In this document: positions 50,363 through 59,238 of the stretch, piece by piece
How positions within the stretch are numbered: position 1 is the stretch's first letter
Layout: each line of letters opens with the position of its first letter
Assembly: GCF_020786625.1 (NCBI RefSeq)
Contig: NZ_JAJGRC010000001.1
Location: forward strand, 806,001-870,000
DNA length: 64,000 nucleotides
Direction of reading: 5' to 3'
Source of the DNA: Salinicoccus sp. RF5
Lineage (GTDB): Bacteria > Bacillota > Bacilli > Staphylococcales > Salinicoccaceae
Made by a program: the position numbers and the translations under genes
Notes under the pieces: model-generated
Seen by the model: the letters and a program-made list of their open reading frames with translations, nothing else
The model's database searches: none
Told to the model about the DNA's origin: nothing

Positions 50363-53017
50363 CTAGGGCCCATCCGACAATATCCATTTGATGGTTGTCT
50401 TATATTCTGTGTCCGCCGCAGCACGGATCGGGTTCAGTTTGAGTAGGATACCTTCATCCGGCACCCATTCTATTGTTTCACTTGTCATGCCACGCGCTAC
50501 AGGGACAGGTGTCCCTTCAATCAGTTCAGGTTCGCTCCCCGCACTGAAATAGTACAAGGCATTCTCTAACGTATCCTGATTTTCATTGGTCAGTGGTGTT
50601 GTTGCCTCGACACTCAGTTTCCAACCTCTATCTTCCCTTGTCTCCACTATTTCAATACCGGGATTGTCATTTTGTCTATAGATTTTCATCTCTTCATCTT
50701 TAATTTCAGTTGTGTTAAAAGGGATACTTGTAGATACATGACCAAACTCCAGCCGGTTGCCAATTACAGTCTTTTCAACCGTTTCAGAAGCGGCATTATC
50801 GAGTTTTGCGTCGAACCTCAAAACTGTACCCGCTTCGAATCTCTCATCCAAATTGAAGGTGAACTTGCCGTCGATGTCAGCCTTTGTTTTTGTAAGTGTA
50901 ATTCCCACAACATCGGCTATCGTTACCTCAGCATGAGGTACGGTAGTGCCGGAAATTTTGGTGTTCGTATCCAAAATTTCCTCTATTTTCAATGATTGGA
51001 TTACTTCCCTTTCAAAAACCATACGTCTCATGTCTGGAGGGAAATCTTCTTCAAATTTTCGAGTATCTATACTAGGTCTCATCTGTCCTACCACTGTACT
51101 TTCCCAAAGGGGGATAACTAATAATAGCCATGTCGTACTAAAAGTAAATCCACCTTTTTCAATTGGCGGAGATATCTTGGATGGTTTATCTTCCATATTC
51201 TTAAGATGCCACCCACTCAGCTTAGTGTTTTCCATGCTAAAAGTGACATCATTCCACTTTTTAAATAACCTTGTATTTGCCCTATCGTTAATGATATCAA
51301 TATTTCTTGGACTATTGATATTAAAATCCATTTTGGTGTTCAAGTCAAATACTACTGAACCTGAACCTATAAGGTTGACTTCACTTCCCTGATCAACATT
51401 AAATTTTATATCATTGTTTCTAGATAAATCAGTCTTTATAACAGCGCCTTCGGATTCAACTTCCAAAATGGAGAACTTTTCGACTTTGAAACCGTACTCC
51501 CCCGAAGAAGTCTTATCTCTATTGAACAAAAAAGCAGGCTTGCCGCCATAATGATGTAAGTCCAGGTGTGCTCTCTCATGAATGATTACTCTGCGAAACG
51601 CCATGCTATAGTCACTGCCTGTATTTATTTCATTCTCACCATAGAAATGTACATCGCTTTCCCAACTTGAGCCAAACATGCCCAATGAATCACTTTGATT
51701 CTTGTTGAACCTGATATTCTCCAGTCTGAGATCCATGCGGGTATCTTTTTTCCTGATAAACCCCTGATCTTTAGCTCTGTTAGTTGAGAAGATGTCTATA
51801 TTCATGATGTTCATGCTTATGACTCTGTCCTCAATCACCAGTGTGTCATTACCAATGTTTAGCGCATGCCCCTTACCCTCTATAATTTTCTGGGTTGAAG
51901 TTGAATTAACCTTTATCTCGACAGCACCAGACACTTCGCTTTTATTAAAATCACTATTTAGAATGATTTTTTCTACGTTCTCATTTTCCAAAGCTTTTTT
52001 GAAACCAGAATAGCTAGAGACATTTGCTGTTCCAGCTTGTATTTCTTCAATTGGCAATTCACTCTCTTCTGACACTCCCTGCACTGTTGCCATCGAAAAT
52101 CGGGCCATCCTATTCTCAGACTCGACACTATTTTCTTTCAATACTTCCTCTGTCTCTTCTTCATTTTCTTCCGAAGCTTCTTCTATCGAATCCGCTTCTT
52201 CCGTCCGTTCGTGTTTATCAGCAACTTTTTCCTTGGCGATGTCCGTTTCCTTATCGGCATCACCTTCGGATTTGACCTCTTCTTTTTCCTCTACATCCGG
52301 CTCCTTCGCATTTGGAGCCGCTTCTTCACTTTCCAATTCTTCCTCTTCTTCCTCAATTGGTTCCTCTGATGAAACCACCTCTTCTGCCGGCCCGTCCTCT
52401 TCCAGCACGGCTTCATAAGATTCTTCTACTACAGGCTCCTCAATCATCTCTGATTCTTCGGGACTCTCCTCGGCAGGCGCTTCCTCAGATTCTTCATCAA
52501 GAGAAGTTTCCTCAGCAGATTTCTCTGCCCCCTCCTTCTCACCTTCCTCAATGGATGCATCCGAATCTTCCTCCATCGTCTCTTCTTCGACAGAACCTTC
52601 CGCTTCCGTACCTTCCACCTCTTCAGCAGGTACCGCAGGTTCACACGTATCGACCAACTCTGCCTCTAGTTCTTCATGCTCCGCCTTTCCCGCTTCAACA
52701 GTCAGTTCAATTTCGTAAGGCACATTCGTGAGCGTGATGGTATCACCTTCAGCAGGCACTGCCTCTTCCCAGACATGCTCGAAATGGCCTTCTTCATCCG
52801 CCTCGATGACTGCCTCCATATCCTTGAACTGGAGGTCGATCTCCTCACCCGGATGCCCTTCGCCTTCGAGCTTCTCATCCCCGGTGATGAACGGCTCGAC
52901 GGTGAAAGCCTTCTCTTCGCATTGATTGCCCGCCTCTACAGCATTCACCTGAACGGGGGAGAGAACTTCTGTGAATATAAGCATAAGCGCAAGCACCACA
53001 ACAACGAATCGCTTCAC
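50363..53017 (-). CDS. Large WxL-type surface protein with acidic repeat region
   Basis: 884 residues from the GTG at 53,017, GGAGG 9 nt upstream. Signal peptide MKRFVVVVLALMLIFTEVLSPVQVNA. Residues about 106-300 form a Glu/Ser-rich low-complexity stretch (EESEEAPAEE-type repeats). A beta-helix-like part (about 325-620) is followed by an Ig-like module, GTTVPHAEVTIADVVG. The C-terminal end has WKL (799-801) in RGWKLSVEA and WIL (878-880) in KWILSDGP, the two WxL motifs, which bind peptidoglycan. It is the last gene of the WxL operon. Confidence 0.82.
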   Translation of the reverse strand: MKRFVVVVLALMLIFTEVLSPVQVNAVEAGNQCEEKAFTVEPFITGDEKLEGEGHPGEEIDLQFKDMEAVIEADEEGHFEHVWEEAVPAEGDTITLTNVPYEIELTVEAGKAEHEELEAELVDTCEPAVPAEEVEGTEAEGSVEEETMEEDSDASIEEGEKEGAEKSAEETSLDEESEEAPAEESPEESEMIEEPVVEESYEAVLEEDGPAEEVVSSEEPIEEEEEELESEEAAPNAKEPDVEEKEEVKSEGDADKETDIAKEKVADKHERTEEADSIEEASEENEEETEEVLKENSVESENRMARFSMATVQGVSEESELPIEEIQAGTANVSSYSGFKKALENENVEKIILNSDFNKSEVSGAVEIKVNSTSTQKIIEGKGHALNIGNDTLVIEDRVISMNIMNIDIFSTNRAKDQGFIRKKDTRMDLRLENIRFNKNQSDSLGMFGSSWESDVHFYGENEINTGSDYSMAFRRVIIHERAHLDLHHYGGKPAFLFNRDKTSSGEYGFKVEKFSILEVESEGAVIKTDLSRNNDIKFNVDQGSEVNLIGSGSVVFDLNTKMDFNINSPRNIDIINDRANTRLFKKWNDVTFSMENTKLSGWHLKNMEDKPSKISPPIEKGGFTFSTTWLLLVIPLWESTVVGQMRPSIDTRKFEEDFPPDMRRMVFEREVIQSLKIEEILDTNTKISGTTVPHAEVTIADVVGITLTKTKADIDGKFTFNLDERFEAGTVLRFDAKLDNAASETVEKTVIGNRLEFGHVSTSIPFNTTEIKDEEMKIYRQNDNPGIEIVETREDRGWKLSVEATTPLTNENQDTLENALYYFSAGSEPELIEGTPVPVARGMTSETIEWVPDEGILLKLNPIRAAADTEYKTTIKWILSDGP

Positions 53018-53035
53018 ATCATTTCTCCTCCGTCC

Positions 53036-54049
53036 CTATTTCCTGCGTCCTAAAAGCAGGTAAATGACTACAGCGAGCAGTACAACAACCAGCGCCCCCA
53101 AAGCAATCAATGCCGGCATCATCCAGGTATTCTCTTCCTCTTCGATTTCGACCGCCTCGTCATTCGCTTTATCAGCCGCTTCCGCCGTGATTTCGAATAC
53201 TTCCTCAAACGTCCATTCATGCTCACTGTTGCTGACGAATGCTCTGAAGACATAGTCACCCGGCTCAAGCTTCTGGTCCTCGAACATCACGGGGAAGTTG
53301 AATTGTGAGTTTGGTGCGATGCTGAAGTCCTCCACAGTCCGTGTATGGATGGGTTCATCCGATCCTTCCGGATATATACTCCCCTCGAATTCGATGCCGC
53401 CGATGAGTTTCGGCGCCGTATTGGCGAACTGCGTCTGGAGGCCCGTCCGATGGTTGATGAGTCCCGGCTCAAGGGACAGGAACTCCAACACCGGTTCGAC
53501 GACGGTGTCGTTCCCCGCCTCGCGTATCTGTACTGCGAGCGCATATGCATAGCGGTTCTCGATCTGCAGGCTGGCTTCACTTTCCGATGCTTCCTGCTTC
53601 TGTATAAAATGAAGACCGCCAAGGATGGTGCCATCGAACGGCTCGTTTGGTGCATCAACCGTCACAGTGACCGTCTCCTGGCTATTCGGTCCAATCTCAA
53701 CTTCTCCCTGTTCAATCGATGTGATTTCATTGAAAGGATGCAGCATGGATTCATGCGGCTTCTCCTCAGCCGCATCATAGATGATGAGCCCGTTGCTGTT
53801 GGTGGCGGCGGCATTGGCGCGCGCTTCTACAGTGATTGGTTCATCCGATGAATTATATACGATGACTTCAAGTTCCTGTCTCTCCCCCTGTTCCATCTCG
53901 ATGTCAAAGTAAGTGACACCCTGATCGACCTGGTTTTCAGGAATCACCGCTTCAACCGAATAGGGCACGACACCATCATCGGCTTGGGCAGTCAAAGAAG
54001 GCAGCAACAGTAGACTCAGGAATATAAGTAAAAACCATTTTCTTTTCAT
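53036..54049 (-). CDS. WxL-locus anchor protein (DUF916/DUF3324)
   Basis: 337 residues. Signal peptide, then DUF916-type domain (PYSVEAVIPENQVDQGVTYFDIEMEQGERQELEV), then DUF3324-type (about 155-285, LSLEPGLINHRTGLQTQFAN), and a C-terminal transmembrane helix (MMPALIALGALVVVLLAVVIYLLL) followed by GRRK. In enterococci such proteins hold WxL proteins in the wall. GGGAG lies before the ATG. It stands between the two WxL proteins, with 72 and 18 nt spacers. Confidence 0.9.
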   Translation of the reverse strand: MKRKWFLLIFLSLLLLPSLTAQADDGVVPYSVEAVIPENQVDQGVTYFDIEMEQGERQELEVIVYNSSDEPITVEARANAAATNSNGLIIYDAAEEKPHESMLHPFNEITSIEQGEVEIGPNSQETVTVTVDAPNEPFDGTILGGLHFIQKQEASESEASLQIENRYAYALAVQIREAGNDTVVEPVLEFLSLEPGLINHRTGLQTQFANTAPKLIGGIEFEGSIYPEGSDEPIHTRTVEDFSIAPNSQFNFPVMFEDQKLEPGDYVFRAFVSNSEHEWTFEEVFEITAEAADKANDEAVEIEEEENTWMMPALIALGALVVVLLAVVIYLLLGRRK

Positions 54050-54121
54050 AATTGTGTCTCCCGTATGTTTAAAATGGAGTGCCCCGATCGATTGATCAAG
54101 GCAGTCCTGCCTTGGTGCCTT

Positions 54122-54760
54122 CTATTGGTTCTCAGTTGCGGGTCCGTTGTATAATGTCCATTCAATATCTGCGGTATGCTTTCCTGTAGAGGCTGACCTT
54201 GCGGGAACATCCAATTTCACTCTTGAATCTGATGTGTTATCCCATTCTGCCACCCAAGTGCCGACTCCCTGTGCCTCTTGAATATTTTCGTGGGAAGAGG
54301 CGTTAACAATAAGAGTGCTATCGCCACCTGCATAGAGTTTTATTTCTTGCGTTACACCAGGTTCTTGGTTCTTACTAGCATCCGTATCCACAGTGGATCC
54401 CCTATCGAGCAGAATTTTTGAGCCGATTAGTGTCTCTTGGCCTGCTTCATTATGAAAATTCAAGGCTCTTGCAGTCAGGTGCCAACCTCCACCCGTACCC
54501 CTCTCATCTGTCACTTGAAGTGAGAACGAATCATCTGCAGAGTTGTAAATATTCGCTTTACTCGTAACTTCTGTATTACCGAAACTTATCGAAGTTACAT
54601 TATCCAAGGTAAGATGTCCCCCAGTAAACTCAACTTTCGCTTCCGATGGAGCAGAGCCTGCTACATTACTTTCACTCCCATACGCAGTCGCAGAATTCAC
54701 CCCCATCGACACAACCAGTCCTGTACCTAATACGCCTGCCATCCACTTCTTGAAATTCAT
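54122..54760 (-). CDS. Small WxL domain surface protein
   Basis: 212 residues, signal peptide of about 28 residues, no membrane anchor. The WxL domain is intact: WHL at 93-95 (GGWHLTARAL) and WTL at 201-203 (EWTLYNGP), with KLYAGGDSTLIVNA and GTWVAEWDNTSDSRVKLDVP between. It binds the wall non-covalently via peptidoglycan. AGAGGAGG precedes the ATG. It is first in the minus-strand operon. Confidence 0.9.
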   Translation of the reverse strand: MNFKKWMAGVLGTGLVVSMGVNSATAYGSESNVAGSAPSEAKVEFTGGHLTLDNVTSISFGNTEVTSKANIYNSADDSFSLQVTDERGTGGGWHLTARALNFHNEAGQETLIGSKILLDRGSTVDTDASKNQEPGVTQEIKLYAGGDSTLIVNASSHENIQEAQGVGTWVAEWDNTSDSRVKLDVPARSASTGKHTADIEWTLYNGPATENQ

Positions 54761-55185
54761 TTACTTTTTCCTCCTCTGGGCTCTAACCCGATTTCCTTAA
54801 TTGGTTTTTCATTTCACGCACTGCACTCCAGATGACTCTTTTTGCTGGTTTTGTTTCCCGACCAGGAACCAAAGTAATTTGTTCATCGTGATGAACATTT
54901 ACATCATCTTCATGCAGCAAAGATAACATAACATATTTTTACACATTATTACTATTTCGAGATATTTTTCATACTTTAGATGTAAATAAATTTTTAATAT
55001 ACACAAACTTACTTTTTATGTGTATATTGGATGGATATATTATTTTTCATACATTTCTTTCGTCCCCCTTTCAAGTTTTTATGGCTTACCCTCCTTTACT
55101 TGTTAATTATTTCACATTAGTTTATACCCTTAATTTTGAATAAAATACCATATCAAATCAAATTATCTTCATTTAGTTATAAATA
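54761..55185. other. AT-rich upstream region of the WxL operon
   Basis: About 425 bp, near 30 % GC. It holds the operon promoter (not pinned down), a small hairpin GTTCATC...GATGAAC (54,882-54,897) and an inverted repeat TATACACA...TGTGTATA near 55,000. No gene is supported. The low GC matches the adjacent WxL genes and hints at transfer. Confidence 0.5.
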
Positions 55186-55224
55186 TATGTAAATAAAAAC
55201 CCCGCCTCCACTTGGAGAGGGGGT
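55186..55224 (-). terminator. Terminator after the SDR gene
   Basis: ACCCCCTCTCC pairs with GGAGGCGGGGT on the minus strand, followed by TTTTATTTA. Confidence 0.9.
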
Positions 55225-55252
55225 CGAACGATCATTACCATATTCCGTTCAA

Positions 55253-56035
55253 TTAATACTTGTACGATTGGCCGCCATCGATCGGAATGACTGCACCGTT
55301 GATGAACTGGGATTCCTGGCTGAGCAGGAATGAGACGAGTGCGGCGACTTCTTCAGGTTTGCCGAAACGTTTCATCGGGTTGACGCTGACGAACTCCTTA
55401 CCTGCCGCCTCCCAGTCTTCGCCGGCCATCTGACGCAGTGAGCCTTCGACCATGGCGGTCATGATGGCACCCGGGGCGATGGCGTTGATGCTGATGCCGT
55501 ATTCACCGTATTCGACGGCGGAGTTGCGTGTGAGTCCCACGACGCCGTGCTTGCTTGCGGAATAGCCGGACTGGTTGCCAACACCGCGGATGCCTCCGAC
55601 GGAGGCAGTATTGACGATGGTGCCGGAACCCTGCTCCTTCATCACTTCGAGCACATACTTCATGCCAAAGAATACACCGTTCAAGTTGATGTCGATGACC
55701 TTTTTGAATTCGTCTATGCCGTAGTCCTGCGTAAGATTCTGCTTGCCTTCGATGCCGGCGTTGTTGAAGAATCCATCGATGCGGCCGAACTCCTCGACCG
55801 TCTGATCGACATAGTTCTTCACTGCCGCTTCGTCAGAAACGTCTGCCGTGATCAGCAGTACTTCTGCCTTTGAATTCTTTTCCCTTACCAGGTTCTGCGT
55901 CTCTTCAAGTGCTTCCGCATTCAGGTCGACGAGTGAAAGTTTCGCGCCTTCCTCTGCTGCATAGACTGCGGCTGCCTGGCCAAGTCCGCTTGCTGCACCT
56001 GTCATAAGAATCACTTTTCCATCAAGTTTACCCAT
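55253..56035 (-). CDS. SDR family oxidoreductase
   Basis: 260 residues with AGGAGG 8 nt before the ATG. The Rossmann site TGAASGLGQA, the NNAGIEGK and the catalytic SVGG...YSASKHGVVGLTRN (Tyr, Lys) are complete; it ends QFINGAVIPIDGGQSYKY. It is an NAD(P)-dependent dehydrogenase of the FabG-like branch with unknown substrate. It lies 71 nt after the DHDPS-family gene on the same strand and may share its transcript. Confidence 0.92.
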   Translation of the reverse strand: MGKLDGKVILMTGAASGLGQAAAVYAAEEGAKLSLVDLNAEALEETQNLVREKNSKAEVLLITADVSDEAAVKNYVDQTVEEFGRIDGFFNNAGIEGKQNLTQDYGIDEFKKVIDINLNGVFFGMKYVLEVMKEQGSGTIVNTASVGGIRGVGNQSGYSASKHGVVGLTRNSAVEYGEYGISINAIAPGAIMTAMVEGSLRQMAGEDWEAAGKEFVSVNPMKRFGKPEEVAALVSFLLSQESQFINGAVIPIDGGQSYKY

Positions 56036-56106
56036 TAAAAAGACCTCCTGATTTCTGTTTCTTTACACATTCCCCTCTTCCCTTCCACATCTTTCTTAAA
56101 CTGACA

Positions 56107-56940
56107 TCATCCTTCTGCATTGCCGATCGGTGCCCTGCACCTTCCCATCGATGCCTCTGCTTGGTTGAGCAGTCTTTTCAGGTTCACGACGGCATTGCCC
56201 GTGTATACCTGCGCCATGATCTCCTTCACCCGATCCCCCTCTCCTGCACCGGTGTCCTCTCCGGTGCGGAGGCTTTCGAACCAGTTCCTTATTTCCACCG
56301 GGGCCACGTTCCCCGCAATGGAGGACAGGCGGTCGTATCCGTAGGCAGTCTTCTCCCGGAGATCCTCTTCCCCGCCGGCATAGAAATGAAGTTTTGCTCC
56401 ATACACATCTTCTTGAATCTGTTCGATCTTCTTCCTGTCCCCTGCATCCTTTATACCGATTACAGCATCCCGCCGGGCGAGTTCGATGATGCTTTCCGCT
56501 GACAGGTCGAAGCCTGTACGTCCAGAGTTATTGTATAGGATGACAGGCTTCCCGGCCAGTTCGATGATGCGTTTCGAATAGGTCAGCGCCTCCGCCTGTG
56601 ACGGTCGTATATAAGGCGGATACCCGAGCATGACGCCTGCTATTTTCGTCTCCCCCACTGTCTTGGCCAATTGCTCCGCCTCCTTCTGGCGTATGGATGC
56701 GACACCGAATATGATTTCCATATCATCGACGAGTGTACCCTCAGATTCCAGCGTCTCGACCATCTTCAATTTTTCCTGGAGGTTCAGGCTGTGCTGCTCC
56801 CCGGTCGTTCCAGAAACAAGCACCGATTTGACGCCCTGCTCCTTCAGATTCGTGATATGGTCCATCGTCCCCTTGATATCGAGGGATTCATCTTCGAAAA
56901 ATGCGGTCGGTACCGCAACATGAAAATGTTCTATCAGCAT
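56107..56940 (-). CDS. Dihydrodipicolinate synthase/N-acetylneuraminate lyase family protein
   Basis: 277 residues, a Schiff-base class I aldolase of the DapA family. VSGTTGEQHSLNLQEKL (GTTGE), then LYNNSGRTGFDLS with the conserved Tyr, and GIKDAGD with the Schiff-base Lys. The first Lys/Tyr of DapA proper is in place, but the substrate-specific residues are not readable, so DHDPS, KDG aldolase or a related lyase are all possible. It is upstream of an SDR gene in the same direction. Confidence 0.86.
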   Translation of the reverse strand: MLIEHFHVAVPTAFFEDESLDIKGTMDHITNLKEQGVKSVLVSGTTGEQHSLNLQEKLKMVETLESEGTLVDDMEIIFGVASIRQKEAEQLAKTVGETKIAGVMLGYPPYIRPSQAEALTYSKRIIELAGKPVILYNNSGRTGFDLSAESIIELARRDAVIGIKDAGDRKKIEQIQEDVYGAKLHFYAGGEEDLREKTAYGYDRLSSIAGNVAPVEIRNWFESLRTGEDTGAGEGDRVKEIMAQVYTGNAVVNLKRLLNQAEASMGRCRAPIGNAEG

Positions 56941-57143
56941 TTTAATTTCTCCTTCATCATTTAGTCAGCATGAATGGATGCCTTCGTGAAGCGCTTCAAC
57001 AGCTAAAGTGTAACACTCCATCAGATTTTTTCTACAATATGAGGCGTTTTGCGATGATTAGGATGCATACAACCTGGCTATCTATATAATACAGGTGGTT
57101 TATGGGATAAAACCCACATCCTACATATAAGGGGGATTCATAT

Positions 57144-57830
57144 ATGGTTGAACTCAATACGTTTTCCATCACGGCACGGTGTGCCAGGACCGGCCAGCTC
57201 GGGGTCGCGGTTTCGACGAAGCTGCCGGCGGTCGGCATGCTGTGCCCGTTCGGCAGGGCCGACACCGGTGCCATTGCGACGCAGTCGTTCGTCAATCCAT
57301 ACATTGGCATCCAGGGCATCAAGTACCTCTCCCGCGGGATGACCGCGGAAGAGGCGAAGGAGAAGATCATCGCATCAGAACAGGATCTTGAACTCAGACA
57401 GTTTGCGATCGTCGACCGGCACGGCGGCACCGCTGCATTTTCAGGCGACCGTTGCGTCGGCTACTATAACCATTTTGAAGGGGACGGCTTCGTCGTGGCC
57501 GGCAACATGCTGGTAAATGAAAAGACGCTGACGGATATGAAGCGCACATTCGAAATCCATTCCGATCTGGAGCTCTCGGAGCGTCTGCTGCGTGCGCTCC
57601 AGGCCGGTCAGAAGGCAGGGGGTGACAAACGTGGAAAGCAATCTGCGGCACTGAAGATATATGGCGTCGAAGACTACCCGCTCGTCGACCTCCGTGTCGA
57701 TGAACATGAAGATCCGGTAACAGAACTCGCCCGTATCTACGATGTCGCCAGAAAAGAGCTCTTCCCATTGTTCTCGCAGATGCCGACCAAGCAGAATCCG
57801 GGTGGCAGCTTCGAACCGGATAAAATCTAG
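57144..57830 (+). CDS. DUF1028 family protein
   Basis: 228 residues from the ATG at 57,144 with AAGGGGG upstream. The start LNTFSITARCARTGQLGVAVSTKLPAVGMLCPFGR and GAIATQSFVNPYIGIQGIKYLSRG is the DUF1028 signature, thought to be an Ntn-hydrolase-like fold. The reaction is not known. It is divergent from the DHDPS-family gene. Confidence 0.88.
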   Translation: MVELNTFSITARCARTGQLGVAVSTKLPAVGMLCPFGRADTGAIATQSFVNPYIGIQGIKYLSRGMTAEEAKEKIIASEQDLELRQFAIVDRHGGTAAFSGDRCVGYYNHFEGDGFVVAGNMLVNEKTLTDMKRTFEIHSDLELSERLLRALQAGQKAGGDKRGKQSAALKIYGVEDYPLVDLRVDEHEDPVTELARIYDVARKELFPLFSQMPTKQNPGGSFEPDKI

Positions 57831-58012
57831 CCAATACACAAGGGAAAGGAGGATAAGCCGACCGAAACGACAGGTGAAGAGGACATGGCGGAGTCGATTG
57901 ACGAGGCAGATGCAGATTAACCGAGGCACTTCCGAAGCTTTAGGGGACGGGCATCCGGTCACATGCAACTCTGGGTGCAGTCCAGCAATGTCAAAATATA
58001 AAGGGGTATTCG
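57831..58012. other. Gap with an orphan ribosome site and a short acidic frame
   Basis: AAAGGAGG at 57,845-57,852 is followed by 20 acidic in-frame codons (TETTGEEDMAESIDEADAD) that end at TAA near 57,918, but no ATG, GTG or TTG is suitably placed. It may be the remnant of a gene like the downstream lipoprotein. Confidence 0.35.
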
Positions 58013-58894
58013 ATGAAGAACCTGCTGAGTCTGCCACTGATGACATTGATGTTGCTTATGCTTGCAGGATGCGGCGGTAATGGAGACGAGTCCGAAGACG
58101 CGATGCCCGAAGTTGAAGATGAGTCGACAGAGGAAGTGACGACTGAAGAATCTGCAGCCGGCGGTACAGGAAATACTGAAGATAATGAAGAGGCAACAGA
58201 AGGATCCCAGGAGGAGACGACGGAAGAAAGTGCATCCGATTCAGGCACTTCTGAACCTTCCACGGAGGAAGGCGCTATGGGTGGCGCTTCTGCATCCGGC
58301 CCATATGAGCAGAACATGGTGCAGAACCCTGCGGGTGAGCAGTGCATCATGAACCGGCTCGCTGCTGAACATTGTGATGGCATCACCATGCAGGAGAAGT
58401 TTCTCGCCTACCATCACCTGACCTTCACCAATGAACTGCCGATATCACCGAACATCGGCTGTCTCGAATGCATGGTCGATTATTCATTCGCAGTCATGGA
58501 TGGCGATCAGGAACCCATTTCCAAAAATGAAGTGGATCAAAAAGGAGTGCCATTCACTCCGGAACTAGAGACTTTCATGGAATCATACGCCTATGAGCTC
58601 GCCAATTTCTTCAACGGCCACCCGAGTGCACTGCTCGAATATCTGGATCGGGAAGGCCCGGCAATGATGTATATCCACAATAACCGCCTCTCCGGCAACT
58701 TCGCAGACCATACCACCCATGCAGTCGATGTACAGAATATCTTAGATCTCGGAGACGGTGCCTACAGGGTCACCATGCACCGTGAATACGAACATGCCAC
58801 TTCAGATGGGATAGGAAGCAGTACGTTGGATTACACTGTACAGGAAACGCCATTTGCGTTTGAAATAGTGAACTTCCAGGCTATAGGCAGATGA
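58013..58894 (+). CDS. Putative lipoprotein with NTF2-like (TcaA/YvbJ-type) C-terminal domain
   Basis: 293 residues from the ATG at 58,013 with AAAGGGG upstream. Lipobox LAGC gives Cys20. A Glu/Thr/Ser-rich linker (about 24-95) leads to a C-terminal domain with SYAYELANFFNGHPSALLEYLDREGPAMMYIHNNRL and GAYRVTMHREYEHAT, which look like the NTF2-like end of TcaA or YvbJ. Four Cys (CIMNRLAAEHC, CLECM) are unusual. The role is unknown. Confidence 0.7.
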   Translation: MKNLLSLPLMTLMLLMLAGCGGNGDESEDAMPEVEDESTEEVTTEESAAGGTGNTEDNEEATEGSQEETTEESASDSGTSEPSTEEGAMGGASASGPYEQNMVQNPAGEQCIMNRLAAEHCDGITMQEKFLAYHHLTFTNELPISPNIGCLECMVDYSFAVMDGDQEPISKNEVDQKGVPFTPELETFMESYAYELANFFNGHPSALLEYLDREGPAMMYIHNNRLSGNFADHTTHAVDVQNILDLGDGAYRVTMHREYEHATSDGIGSSTLDYTVQETPFAFEIVNFQAIGR

Positions 58895-58898
58895 AGCT

Positions 58899-58927
58899 AA
58901 AAGACCACTACAAAATGGTGGTCTTTT
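58899..58927 (+). terminator. Terminator after the lipoprotein gene
   Basis: AAGACCAC and GTGGTCTT around a 9-nt loop, then TTTACA. Confidence 0.85.
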
Positions 58928-59112
58928 ACACTTCATTCCCTTTCAAAAATTTCTTCCGCTCCCTGCTAAAATTTCATCTTTCATTAAAATCGCGGAAAGC
59001 CTTGATACCCCTCGCCCAGCGCGCTTTCATAAAAACGCTTACAATTTTACAATTAAAACTATATTTCAATTTATATAACACATAATTTCACCAAATATTT
59101 CCTCAAATCAAT
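58928..59112. other. Gap before ykvI with a cre-like sequence
   Basis: TAAAAACGCTTACA (59,030-59,043) differs by one base from the cre consensus TGWAANCGNTNWCA, about 70 nt upstream of the putative promoter. It may be an upstream CcpA site; nothing else is recognised in this AT-rich gap. Confidence 0.4.
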
Positions 59113-59143
59113 TTGACATCGCCACAACTGTTATGTTTATTAT
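59113..59143 (+). promoter_or_regulatory. Promoter candidate of the ykvI gene
   Basis: TTGACA (59,113-59,118) with TATTAT at 59,138-59,143. The 19-nt spacing is long; TTTATT (17 nt) or TTATTA (18 nt) within the same stretch are alternative -10 hexamers. Confidence 0.5.
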
Positions 59144-59238
59144 AGATAGTCTGAAATAACTTTCAAAAGAGGCATATAACTTTATTCTGCCATCCCCCTC
59201 TTCTACATATCGGGATGGTGGGAAAGTGGAGTGATTAT

